Part shown: positions 53,129-60,687 of the stretch, in pieces
Layout of the letters: each line of letters begins with the position of its first letter
How positions within the stretch are numbered: the first letter of the stretch is position 1
NCBI GenBank assembly: GCA_020636405.1
Contig: JACJXW010000006.1
Coordinates: forward strand, 124,001-188,000
Origin: Lewinellaceae bacterium
Lineage (GTDB): Bacteria > Bacteroidota > Bacteroidia > Chitinophagales > Saprospiraceae
Direction: 5' to 3'
Length of the DNA stretch: 64,000 nucleotides
Notes under the pieces: model-generated
What the model saw: the letters and a program-made list of their open reading frames with translations, nothing else
What the model was told of the DNA's origin: nothing
Database searches by the model: none
Position numbers and translations under genes: made by a program

Positions 53129-53166
53129 TTAACTCAATGTTAATTTATTTTTAACTTAGAGTTAAG
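53129..53166 (+). promoter_or_regulatory. Pho-box-like array, four 11-bp-spaced pentamers, upstream of the retropepsin
   Basis: TTAAC (53129), TTAAT (53140), TTAAC (53151) and TTAAG (53162) recur at exactly 11 bp, and no fifth copy is in phase on either side. The last pentamer ends 50 bp before the gene start. The period and core match PhoB/PhoP-type tandem boxes (TTAACA in Bacillus, 11-bp repeats in E. coli). Confidence 0.65.
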
Positions 53167-53215
53167 TTAGCGCTTCTGCTTCGGAAGCGATGTCTGGCCC
53201 GGAAAATGAAAGCTT

Positions 53216-54106
53216 ATGAGATGGACTGCTGTGGTTTTGGTGTTGTTGTTGCTGGGCAATGCGGTACCTGCGGGCACCCAATCCAGTGACCTGGTAAAGA
53301 TCCCCTTCGAACTGGTGAATGGCCTGGTCGTAGTGAGTGCGTCGATTAACGGCGACACCGGAAACTTCGTGTTGGATACGGGCTCGCCCGTAGTAGTCGT
53401 CAATCCCAATAATGTTCTAGGGTTGGAACCGGGAAAAACACAGCAGGCTTATGCATTCAGGGGTAAGCCGGTGAAAGTGAAGCACTTCAGCTGGGCCGGT
53501 ATAGAACGCGAAAGCATGGATGCCCTGGCCATGGACATGACCCACCTCGAAAATGCTTCTCACCGCAAGATACACGGCGTCATCGGTTACGAAGTATTGA
53601 GCAAGTACGAGTTGATGTTCGACTGCCGCAATCAGGTGCTCCTGTTGTACGAACCTCATGACAGCTGGATACATAAACAGGAAGCTCCGCTTTTCAACTT
53701 CCGCTTTCAGATGCGCGGCCAGCTTCCGGTGATCAAAGCCCGAATCGGAGGCAAAAAGGTTCACCTCGGCCTGGATACGGGGGGAACTACCAACCTGCTT
53801 TCCGAAAAACTATTGGAAAAACTGCCTGCCTCTGCTGTCGGCAAAACAGAAGAGGAAAAAATACTAGGTGTGGGGAACCTGCCGGAATACAAAAAATCGG
53901 CAATGGTCCGCCATATTGAGGTCGATGATAAACCTTTACATGCTTCCCGTTTTCTGTTCACCGACCTTTCCCATCTTGACGAGCTCCATATCGAGGGCCT
54001 TTTGGCCATGCCCTTCCTGAGCCAATTCCGGTTTTCCATCAACTACAAAACCAAACGGGTTTACATCTGGAGCCACGGCGAAGAGATCAGCTACCGGACG
54101 ATCTGA
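53216..54106 (+). CDS. Bilobed retropepsin-like aspartic protease, secreted
   Basis: This 296-residue protein has a signal peptide (MRWTAVVLVLLLLGNAV). Two aspartyl-protease lobes each carry a hydrophobic-DTG motif: FVLDTGSPVVVV (D54) and LGLDTGGTTNLL (D187). Each is followed by its flap and the GVIGYEVL / GLLAMPFL psi-loop pair. The family matches retroviral/DDI1-like proteases but here is fused as two lobes, as in pepsins. Signal and lobes suggest a periplasmic protease. The upstream Pho-box-like array suggests expression on phosphate limitation. Specificity is unknown. The ATG at 53216 is the only one in frame near the signal peptide. Confidence 0.82.
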   Translation: MRWTAVVLVLLLLGNAVPAGTQSSDLVKIPFELVNGLVVVSASINGDTGNFVLDTGSPVVVVNPNNVLGLEPGKTQQAYAFRGKPVKVKHFSWAGIERESMDALAMDMTHLENASHRKIHGVIGYEVLSKYELMFDCRNQVLLLYEPHDSWIHKQEAPLFNFRFQMRGQLPVIKARIGGKKVHLGLDTGGTTNLLSEKLLEKLPASAVGKTEEEKILGVGNLPEYKKSAMVRHIEVDDKPLHASRFLFTDLSHLDELHIEGLLAMPFLSQFRFSINYKTKRVYIWSHGEEISYRTI

Positions 54107-54199
54107 AGTGCGAAATTTAATTCCGACTAACCTCTTTCGATACATTTTTGAAATCATAATAGGTTGTGGAAATTTCGAAAACAGGGTCAATTTTTCAGA

Positions 54200-54572
54200 T
54201 TTTCTGATTGTAACGTTTTGCGTAGCTGCCCTGAAGGCGTGAACCCGGACCGGGGTCGCGAAAAAAGGTCAAATATTAGACATGATTAACAGGATTTACA
54301 AGATGTAGTGGCTGGCGCCACATCGGTGTATATATCCTGAAAATCTTGTTAATCCTGTCTGCACCTACTTCTTGCACAACCCCTCGGAGACGCTTCACCC
54401 GTCAACTTGAGAGGACGCGAGTTTTTCGTCTTCGACGCCAAAAAATTTTGGTTCACCCTGTGGAATTTATATTTATTCCACAGGGCAGGCCCAGTTAGCG
54501 TTGGTTTTTCGTCTCTGATCCGGGACATACGTCATTGCAGCTACTCAATCCGTTATAATCAGCAGATTTTCA
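54200..54572. repeat. Composite dispersed repeat, copy A
   Basis: Three blocks match copy B at 63209-63427. These are 54200-54251 (one mismatch in 52 bp), 54385-54451 (67 bp with about six mismatches) and the end near 54491-54572. The outer ends form imperfect inverted repeats (CTGATTGTAACG...GCGTAGCTGC). Between blocks, copy A has an inverted unit ACAGGATTTACAAGAT/ATCTTGTTAATCCTGT (54289-54358) and a perfect 11-bp hairpin CCCTGTGGAAT (54456-54485). It lies in the 54107-54901 gap, where I see no gene. Confidence 0.78.
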
Positions 54573-54763
54573 AGGCAATCTATGCCGTTTAGATCGAATT
54601 CACTTTCATCTTACGCGAAAGGGCCGTCCGGCTTCCCACTTCAAACCTCCTTTTGTTAAGGAAGCCCCATTTTTTATGGTGGGGGCATCTCCAGCCCCAT
54701 TCCGGCAGCACTCCCTGGGAAAATTCCGACTTCCTACTTCCGCCTTCCCACTTCCATTTCAGC

Positions 54764-54806
54764 TTAACGAAAAGTTAACACCCAGCTAACACCGAGTTTA
54801 TTTTTG
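54764..54806 (+). promoter_or_regulatory. Promoter with Pho-box-like array and Bacteroidota -7 element
   Basis: TTAAC (54764), TTAAC (54775), CTAAC (54786) and TTTAT (54797) are spaced by exactly 11 bp. The -7 motif TATTTTTG (TAnnTTTG consensus) follows at 54799-54806. The ATG lies 96 bp downstream, allowing a 5' leader. Confidence 0.68.
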
Positions 54807-54901
54807 ATCCCTTCCTTTGCAGTGCAAATGCTTAGGGCGCTATCTACATTCAATGATGATCAAAACGCCCAATTGAATTCAAAAAAAAACCTGTAGTTGT
54901 A

Positions 54902-56572
54902 ATGAAGAATTTCAAACACTTTTTTTTCGCCGTCCTTTCCGTAGCAACATTTACGGTGTTCACGGCTTGTAACAATGACGATGAGAATCCTCCGCAGGAC
55001 GACATCATCGAAGTTTGCGGTACGGTTACTGACACTGATGGCAACCCGCTGGCAGGGGTCGCCGTTTCCTCCGGTTCTGCTACGGCGACTACCGATGCTG
55101 AAGGCAGGTACTGCGTTGATGCCAACAAAGATGGCGCGCTGACCTTTACGCTGAACGATTACGAAACGGAAACGGAATTCGTAAATAACCAGACTACGAT
55201 CAATACTGCTCTGACCAGCGCAGCCTCCGAAGAAACGACTTATATAGAGTCGACCGTTGAAAAAGAGTGTGATGGTGGCGCCACAGTAAATATCGTTCAG
55301 GTCAGTGTAACTGACCGCGGCCAAGGTTCGGGTACTACAACCTGGACCAACAACAAGGTCTGGATACTGGAAGGGCTGGTGTTTGTCAACGCCGGCCAGG
55401 TACTGACCATCGAGCCGGGTACGATCATCAAGGGCAAATCCGGACAGGGAGAAAAAGCCTCCGCACTGATAGTCGCTCAGGGTGGCCAGCTGATCGCTGA
55501 AGGAACGGCTGACATGCCGATCGTCTTTACTTCCGAAGCGGACGCCATTGCCCGTGATATGGACGGCAACCTTTGCCTGGGCGGCTCTCTGGCCAGCAGT
55601 GTACGCGGCCTGTGGGGCGGTGTGATCCTGTTGGGCAAAGCTCAGCTTAACGCTGCAACCGAAACCCGCGCAATCGAAGGGATTCCTTCAACCGAGCCCC
55701 GTGGGACTTACGGTGGTACGGATGATGCCGACAACTCCGGTTCTTTGAAATACATTTCTATTCGCCACGGTGGTACGGACATCGGCGCCGGCAACGAGAT
55801 CAACGGCCTGACGATGGGCGGTGTTGGTACCGGTACGACCATCGACTACATCGAAGTATTCGCCAATAAGGATGACGGTTACGAATGGTTCGGCGGTACA
55901 GTAAACACCAAGCACCTCGTTTCTGCTTTCTGCGGTGATGATGCGTTCGACTACGATGAAGGCTGGAGGGGTAAGAACCAGTTCTGGCTCGCATATCAGG
56001 AAGGCGCCGGCGACCGCGGCGGTGAGCACGACGGAGGCCCGTCGGATTGCGAAACCTGCGAACCTTTCGCTACGCCTGTCGTATACAACGCTTCTTTCCG
56101 CGGCCAGGGTGCTGATGCGGGTAAGCGTGCGATAACCTTCCGCGATAACGCCGGAGGCGAATATCACAATTCTATCTTCTGGTCCTATGGGCGTGGGATA
56201 GACATCGAGGTCCGTGCCTCTATCGATGACTCCTACACCCAGTTCCAGGCAGGTAACCTGAAGTTCACGAACAACATCCTGTTCGACATTGCCGGAAGCC
56301 TCTTTTCGATCGGTAATGAAGACAGCGGTGACGTTTCGGCCGAGCAGGCAGTTCTTGATGCTTACTTCAACGATGCGGCCAACAATATTCAGGTAGCTGA
56401 TCCGCAGCTTGGTACCGACCTGGCCCCGATGGCCGCCGGCCCGGCTGCACAGGCAGGTGCTGAAGTGCCTGGCGACGGCTTCTTTGAAGCAGCTCCTTAC
56501 ATTGGCGCTTTCGCTCCTGGTGTTGAAACCTGGATCAGCGGTTGGACGGCAACTAGCAAAGAGCTGAACTAA
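54902..56572 (+). CDS. Outer-membrane lipoprotein with carboxypeptidase-like domain and beta-helix region
   Basis: This 556-residue protein has a lipobox FTAC (Cys23). A carboxypeptidase regulatory-like domain runs over about 38-105 (CGTVTDTDGNPLAGVAV). The body contains short repeated strands (LVFVNAGQVLTIEPGTIIKG, GTADMPIVFTSEADA) typical of right-handed beta-helix surface proteins. These are followed by GLWGGVILLG and conserved GYEWFGGTVN, DDAFDYDEGWRG. Such proteins sit next to a TonB-dependent receptor in many Bacteroidota and are sometimes annotated as multidrug transporter by mistake. A Pho-box-like array lies upstream. I infer a phosphate-starvation surface protein that works with the receptor encoded 244 bp downstream. 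Confidence 0.75.
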   Translation: MKNFKHFFFAVLSVATFTVFTACNNDDENPPQDDIIEVCGTVTDTDGNPLAGVAVSSGSATATTDAEGRYCVDANKDGALTFTLNDYETETEFVNNQTTINTALTSAASEETTYIESTVEKECDGGATVNIVQVSVTDRGQGSGTTTWTNNKVWILEGLVFVNAGQVLTIEPGTIIKGKSGQGEKASALIVAQGGQLIAEGTADMPIVFTSEADAIARDMDGNLCLGGSLASSVRGLWGGVILLGKAQLNAATETRAIEGIPSTEPRGTYGGTDDADNSGSLKYISIRHGGTDIGAGNEINGLTMGGVGTGTTIDYIEVFANKDDGYEWFGGTVNTKHLVSAFCGDDAFDYDEGWRGKNQFWLAYQEGAGDRGGEHDGGPSDCETCEPFATPVVYNASFRGQGADAGKRAITFRDNAGGEYHNSIFWSYGRGIDIEVRASIDDSYTQFQAGNLKFTNNILFDIAGSLFSIGNEDSGDVSAEQAVLDAYFNDAANNIQVADPQLGTDLAPMAAGPAAQAGAEVPGDGFFEAAPYIGAFAPGVETWISGWTATSKELN

Positions 56573-56712
56573 TTTTCTGGTTTCTTTGACAAAAGGATTT
56601 AGGGAATAGGATCCCTGTGAAAATGGTTGTCGCTCTCTTGGAGCAAAACCATGCACGCCATCCATACCTCTTGTCAGGGGAATCAGAAAAAGTGAATAAT
56701 AATAATTGGCAC

Positions 56713-56743
56713 GGAGCATCCTTGGCAAGTACAGGGATGCTCC
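56713..56743 (+). terminator. Attenuator-like hairpin between lipoprotein and receptor
   Basis: GGAGCATCC (56713-56721) is inverted as GGATGCTCC (56735-56743), with CTGTTACATTT after it but no long U-tract. It could lower receptor expression relative to the lipoprotein. Confidence 0.55.
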
Positions 56744-56816
56744 TGTTACATTTCAGAACGATAAAATTTACTGTGCTGATTTTCAGCGAATTGCTTTTAA
56801 CAAATTATTATCATCT

Positions 56817-59630
56817 ATGAAAAATGTATTGACTTTTCTCCTCTTGTTTTTGGCTGTTTCTGCCTTCGGGCAGTCCGGGACAATCCGCGGTAAAGTGATC
56901 GAAGCTGCCACCGGATGGGAGGTGATCGGAGCTACTGTGCAGGTCGAAGGAGCTGCCACCGGTACCGTAACGGATATTGACGGCACCTTTTCTCTTAAGG
57001 CAGACCCCGGCGTCCATGCTGTTCTGATCTCCTATGTTGGTTATGCTGCACAAAAGATCAATGAGGTAGAAGTGAAAAGTGGCGATGTGACCGTCCTGGG
57101 CGATATTGCAATGGAGGAGGAAGCTGTTACAACGGAAACGGTGGTGATCTCCGCCAGAAAGATACAGACCAGTGAATCGGCCATGCAGACGCTACAACGC
57201 AAAAGCATCAAAACGCTGGATGCCATTTCCAGCCAGGCTTTCAGCCTGCGTGGCGATAATGACGCTGCTGCTGCCGTTCGGCGGGTACCTGGCGTTTCGG
57301 TACAGGAAGGCAAATACGTTTACATTCGCGGGCTGGGCGACCGCTACAGCAAGACCACGCTGAACGGCGCCAATATCCCGGGACTGGACCCCGACCGCAA
57401 TACGGTACAGATGGACTTGTTCCCCACTAACCTGCTCGACAATATTGTCGTTTACAAAAACTTTACCCCCGACCTGCCCGGTGATTTTACCGGCGGCCTG
57501 GTCAATGTGGCCACAAAAGATTTTCCCGAAGACTTCACCATGGCGGCCAGCCTCGGCTTCGGATATAACCCCCAGGTAACCTTTAACGATAACTTCCTCA
57601 CTTCCAGCGGAGGAAAAACCGATTGGCTTGGCTATGATGACGGGGCCCGCGATTTTCCCGCTGCCCTGAGTTCCATGCCGACTTTTGGCGAAGCGTTGTC
57701 CAACCAGGCGCTTGCCAAAGAACTGAACGCGGCCACCCTATCCCTGAACAATGAACTGGCCCCGAAAACGGAAGCCCCGCTGCCCAACCACAACTTCGCC
57801 TTTTCCATCGGCAACCAGAAGACGCTCTTCGGCAAGCCGGTCGGCTTTATTGGCAGCCTCACCTACCGGCGCGAGTTCTCCGGTTATGAAAACGGCTTTA
57901 CCGGCCGCTATACCTTCGCCCAGGTGGGCGCCGATATCCTGACGACCCAGCGCGAACTGGAAGACCGCCGCTTCTCGGATTATGTGATCATGGGCGGTAT
58001 GCTCAATGGCTCTATTAAGCTCAACAGCTTCAATAAGATCGGCCTGAACATCCTCCGCAACCAATCCGGCCAGACCGATACCCGCTTCCAGGAAGGCCGG
58101 GTCTCTGGTGGCGCTTCCGATGGCCTGTACCAGGAACGCACTATGGCCTATCAGCAAAGAGAGCTGACCTCTTTTCAGTTGCAGGGAGACCACGCCCTGG
58201 GCGAAAGCCAGAAATTCAAAGTCGACTGGATCTCTTCCTACACCCTCTCCGGCATGAAGCAGCCGGACCTGCGCTTCGTCAACAACTTCTTTGAAGCGCC
58301 GGACCGCTACATCATCGACCCGGCGGAAGATATTCCGCCAACCCGCTTCCGTCGTACTATGGATGAGGTGACTTTCGATAATAACCTGCACTTGCAGTAC
58401 AACTTTACCAACTGGACCGGCCAGAAAGGAAACATCAAAGTAGGCGGCGCCTACATGGCCCGTACCCGGGAGTTCCGGGAAAATACCTTCCGCTACGAGA
58501 ACTTCGAATCCGGGAATGTAAGGGACTTCCTGAACTACGTCACACCAGAGAATGCATTCAGCCTGGAAAACCCGGGTGGCATTTACATCTCTGACTACAC
58601 GGAAGGCCGCAACCAGTACGACTCCGATATGAGCGTCCTTGGCGCCTATGCCATGACCGAGCTGCCGTTAACGGCCAAGCTGAAGACCATCCTCGGCGCC
58701 CGGGCGGAGCAGACTACGCTGAACTTCACCAGCTTCAGCGAAGTGAACCCCATCAACGATGAGGCCTTGCTCGATGAGTGGAACTATCTGCCCAGCGCCG
58801 GCCTGATCTACGAAGCTATGCCCGATAAGATGAACGTGCGGGCTTCTTATAGCCGCACCGTAGCCCGCCCGACCTTCCGGGAGATCGCGAGCATCGCCAT
58901 CTTCGACGAGATCCGGAACGTGATCGTACTGGGCAATGAAAACCTGATGATCACCGAGGTAGACAATGCCGACTTCCGATGGGAGTATTTCTTCGAGCGC
59001 GGGGAGATGGTCTCCTTCTCGGTTTTCTATAAGAACTTCACCAATCCGATCGAATTGACGATCAACCCGCAGACCGGCGGCGGCACGCCGGAATTCCAGT
59101 ACCGCAACGTCGACCAGGCCATCCTGTACGGCGCCGAATTCGAGGCCCGCAAAACGCTGAGCTTCATCGGCCTGCCCAGCTTTAGCATTGGAACCAACCT
59201 GGCTTTCGTCAATTCAGAGGTAGATATACCGGCGGCGGAACTGCAGGTGATCCGTGCCTTTGACCCCAATGCCGACGCAACGCGCCCGCTGTTCGGCCAG
59301 TCTCCCTACATCGTTAACGCTTACCTCAACTTCCTGCCCGAATCGGGCAGGACCAAGGCCAGCCTCAACTTCAACGTGCAGGGTGAGCGCCTGTTCCTCG
59401 TCTCCGTTGGCGGAACGCCCGACGTTTACGAGCAGCCGTTCCCCTCCCTGAACTTCCGCATTTCTCAGGAGGTGGCCAACAACGTTAACGTCACGCTGGG
59501 CGTAGGCAATATCCTCGATCCGGAGTTCAAGCGCACCCACGAATTCAACGGACAGGAATATTTCTTCCGGAATTATCGCAACGGGCGAACCATTTCCGTG
59601 GGCCTCTCGTATAAAGTGCAAAACTACTAG
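56817..59630 (+). CDS. TonB-dependent receptor
   Basis: The product is 937 residues from ATG 56817, chosen for its signal peptide (MKNVLTFLLLFLAVSAFG). A carboxypeptidase-like domain at about 20-105 (TIRGKVIEAATGWEVIGAT) precedes the plug with YIRGLGDRYSKTTLNGANI and PGLDPDRNTVQMDLFP. The barrel ends in ISVGLSYKVQNY with the C-terminal aromatic signature. The GLGDRYSKTTLNGA plug is typical of a Bacteroidota receptor subfamily paired with a beta-helix lipoprotein. No SusD is present. The Pho-box-like promoter upstream suggests uptake of a phosphate-containing ligand, but the ligand itself is not evident. Confidence 0.92.
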   Translation: MKNVLTFLLLFLAVSAFGQSGTIRGKVIEAATGWEVIGATVQVEGAATGTVTDIDGTFSLKADPGVHAVLISYVGYAAQKINEVEVKSGDVTVLGDIAMEEEAVTTETVVISARKIQTSESAMQTLQRKSIKTLDAISSQAFSLRGDNDAAAAVRRVPGVSVQEGKYVYIRGLGDRYSKTTLNGANIPGLDPDRNTVQMDLFPTNLLDNIVVYKNFTPDLPGDFTGGLVNVATKDFPEDFTMAASLGFGYNPQVTFNDNFLTSSGGKTDWLGYDDGARDFPAALSSMPTFGEALSNQALAKELNAATLSLNNELAPKTEAPLPNHNFAFSIGNQKTLFGKPVGFIGSLTYRREFSGYENGFTGRYTFAQVGADILTTQRELEDRRFSDYVIMGGMLNGSIKLNSFNKIGLNILRNQSGQTDTRFQEGRVSGGASDGLYQERTMAYQQRELTSFQLQGDHALGESQKFKVDWISSYTLSGMKQPDLRFVNNFFEAPDRYIIDPAEDIPPTRFRRTMDEVTFDNNLHLQYNFTNWTGQKGNIKVGGAYMARTREFRENTFRYENFESGNVRDFLNYVTPENAFSLENPGGIYISDYTEGRNQYDSDMSVLGAYAMTELPLTAKLKTILGARAEQTTLNFTSFSEVNPINDEALLDEWNYLPSAGLIYEAMPDKMNVRASYSRTVARPTFREIASIAIFDEIRNVIVLGNENLMITEVDNADFRWEYFFERGEMVSFSVFYKNFTNPIELTINPQTGGGTPEFQYRNVDQAILYGAEFEARKTLSFIGLPSFSIGTNLAFVNSEVDIPAAELQVIRAFDPNADATRPLFGQSPYIVNAYLNFLPESGRTKASLNFNVQGERLFLVSVGGTPDVYEQPFPSLNFRISQEVANNVNVTLGVGNILDPEFKRTHEFNGQEYFFRNYRNGRTISVGLSYKVQNY

Positions 59631-59635
59631 GAAAA

Positions 59636-59710
59636 CGGAAGTGCGAAGTTGGAAGTCGGAAATGCGAAGGCGAAAATGTCTGCTTCGCACTTCCGACTTC
59701 GCACTTCCGG
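59636..59710 (+). terminator. Large hairpin after the TonB receptor
   Basis: CGGAAGTGCGAAGTTGGAAG at 59636-59655 and its neighbours pair with CTTCGCACTTCCGACTTCGC at 59683-59702. The arms are themselves made of repeated GGAAGTGCGAAG words. It begins 6 bp past the receptor stop and lies 24 bp before the PiT-like start. Confidence 0.65.
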
Positions 59711-59733
59711 CTTCTTAGTGAACCCTGTACTTT

Positions 59734-60687
59734 ATGGACCCATCATTAATGATCATGTGGCTGGGGTTTATCCTGGCCGGTTACTCTGTCGTAGGAAACG
59801 ACAGCATTCAGACTTTAGGCACCTTTCTGAGCTCCAATGAAAACCGCCCGTGGTATGTATTGTGGTTCTTTGCCGGAAGCATCCTTACCATTACTATGGT
59901 ATATGGCTGGTACAACTACGGAGGAGATGTCTCCTACGACCGGCTAGCCAAATATCCGTTGCCCGACCCCTTTGCCTGGTATTATATCTTACCGCCTTTG
60001 GTGCTGATGGCCCTCACCCGTACCGGTATCCCGGTGAGCACGTCCTTTCTCATTCTGACCTTTTTTAGCGAGAAGAACATGATGGACATGATCGAAAAGT
60101 CCGTACTGGGCTATATTGTCGCTTTTGGCGCATCCATCGTGGTCTATATTTTGATTGCCAGTACCATAGAAAAACGTTTTATCGAGTCAGAATCCACGCC
60201 GGAAGAACGGCGCATTTGGATGCCTTTGCTGTTACTTTCGACCGGGTTCCTCTGGTCGCAGTGGCTGATCCAGGATTTTGCCAATATTTTTGTCTATCTG
60301 CCCCGTTCACTGAGTGGAGCCAACCTCGCTGTTTCTCTCAGTATTTTGCTCCTCCTGCTCGGTTATATTTTTTACAGTAAGGGCGGTAGCATTCAGAATA
60401 TTGTTAAGTCCAAGACCAACACCGTTGATATACGGTCTGCGACCATAGTCAATGCAGTTTACGGCCTGGTATTGTACTATTTCAAGGAGCTGAACAATGT
60501 TCCCATGAGTACAACCTGGGTGTTTATCGGGCTACTGGCCGGCAGGGAAATAGCGATCCGCATTCGCCTGGAGAAGAAGATCAGCAAAACGATCGCCAGG
60601 ATGGTCCTTTCCGACCTCGGCAAGGTCTTCTTCGGCCTGGTGGTAAGCATTCTGCTGGTCTTTATCATCAAGTTCCTGGCGAAGTAG
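59734..60687 (+). CDS. Divergent PiT-like membrane protein
   Basis: This 317-residue protein has about 9 transmembrane helices. It resembles PiT phosphate transporters in inverted layout: VVGNDSIQTLGTFLSS near the N-terminus where PiT has GANDVANA, and GIPVSTSFLILTFF and VPMSTTWVFIGLLAGRE where PiT has P-x-S-T-T loops. It is shorter than PiT (about 420-530) and lacks DUF47. I have not seen a name for it. It follows the Pho-controlled receptor by 103 bp, and its stop overlaps the convergent PiT-DUF47 gene by 20 bp. A phosphate or related anion transporter is a reasonable guess. Confidence 0.6.
   Translation: MDPSLMIMWLGFILAGYSVVGNDSIQTLGTFLSSNENRPWYVLWFFAGSILTITMVYGWYNYGGDVSYDRLAKYPLPDPFAWYYILPPLVLMALTRTGIPVSTSFLILTFFSEKNMMDMIEKSVLGYIVAFGASIVVYILIASTIEKRFIESESTPEERRIWMPLLLLSTGFLWSQWLIQDFANIFVYLPRSLSGANLAVSLSILLLLLGYIFYSKGGSIQNIVKSKTNTVDIRSATIVNAVYGLVLYYFKELNNVPMSTTWVFIGLLAGREIAIRIRLEKKISKTIARMVLSDLGKVFFGLVVSILLVFIIKFLAK

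Noticed and set aside
54407..54592. Small frames with RGREFFVFDAKKFW, also near 63281
   Set aside because: Both read from the same dispersed noncoding repeat. The similarity is DNA-level and the frames are broken differently in each copy.
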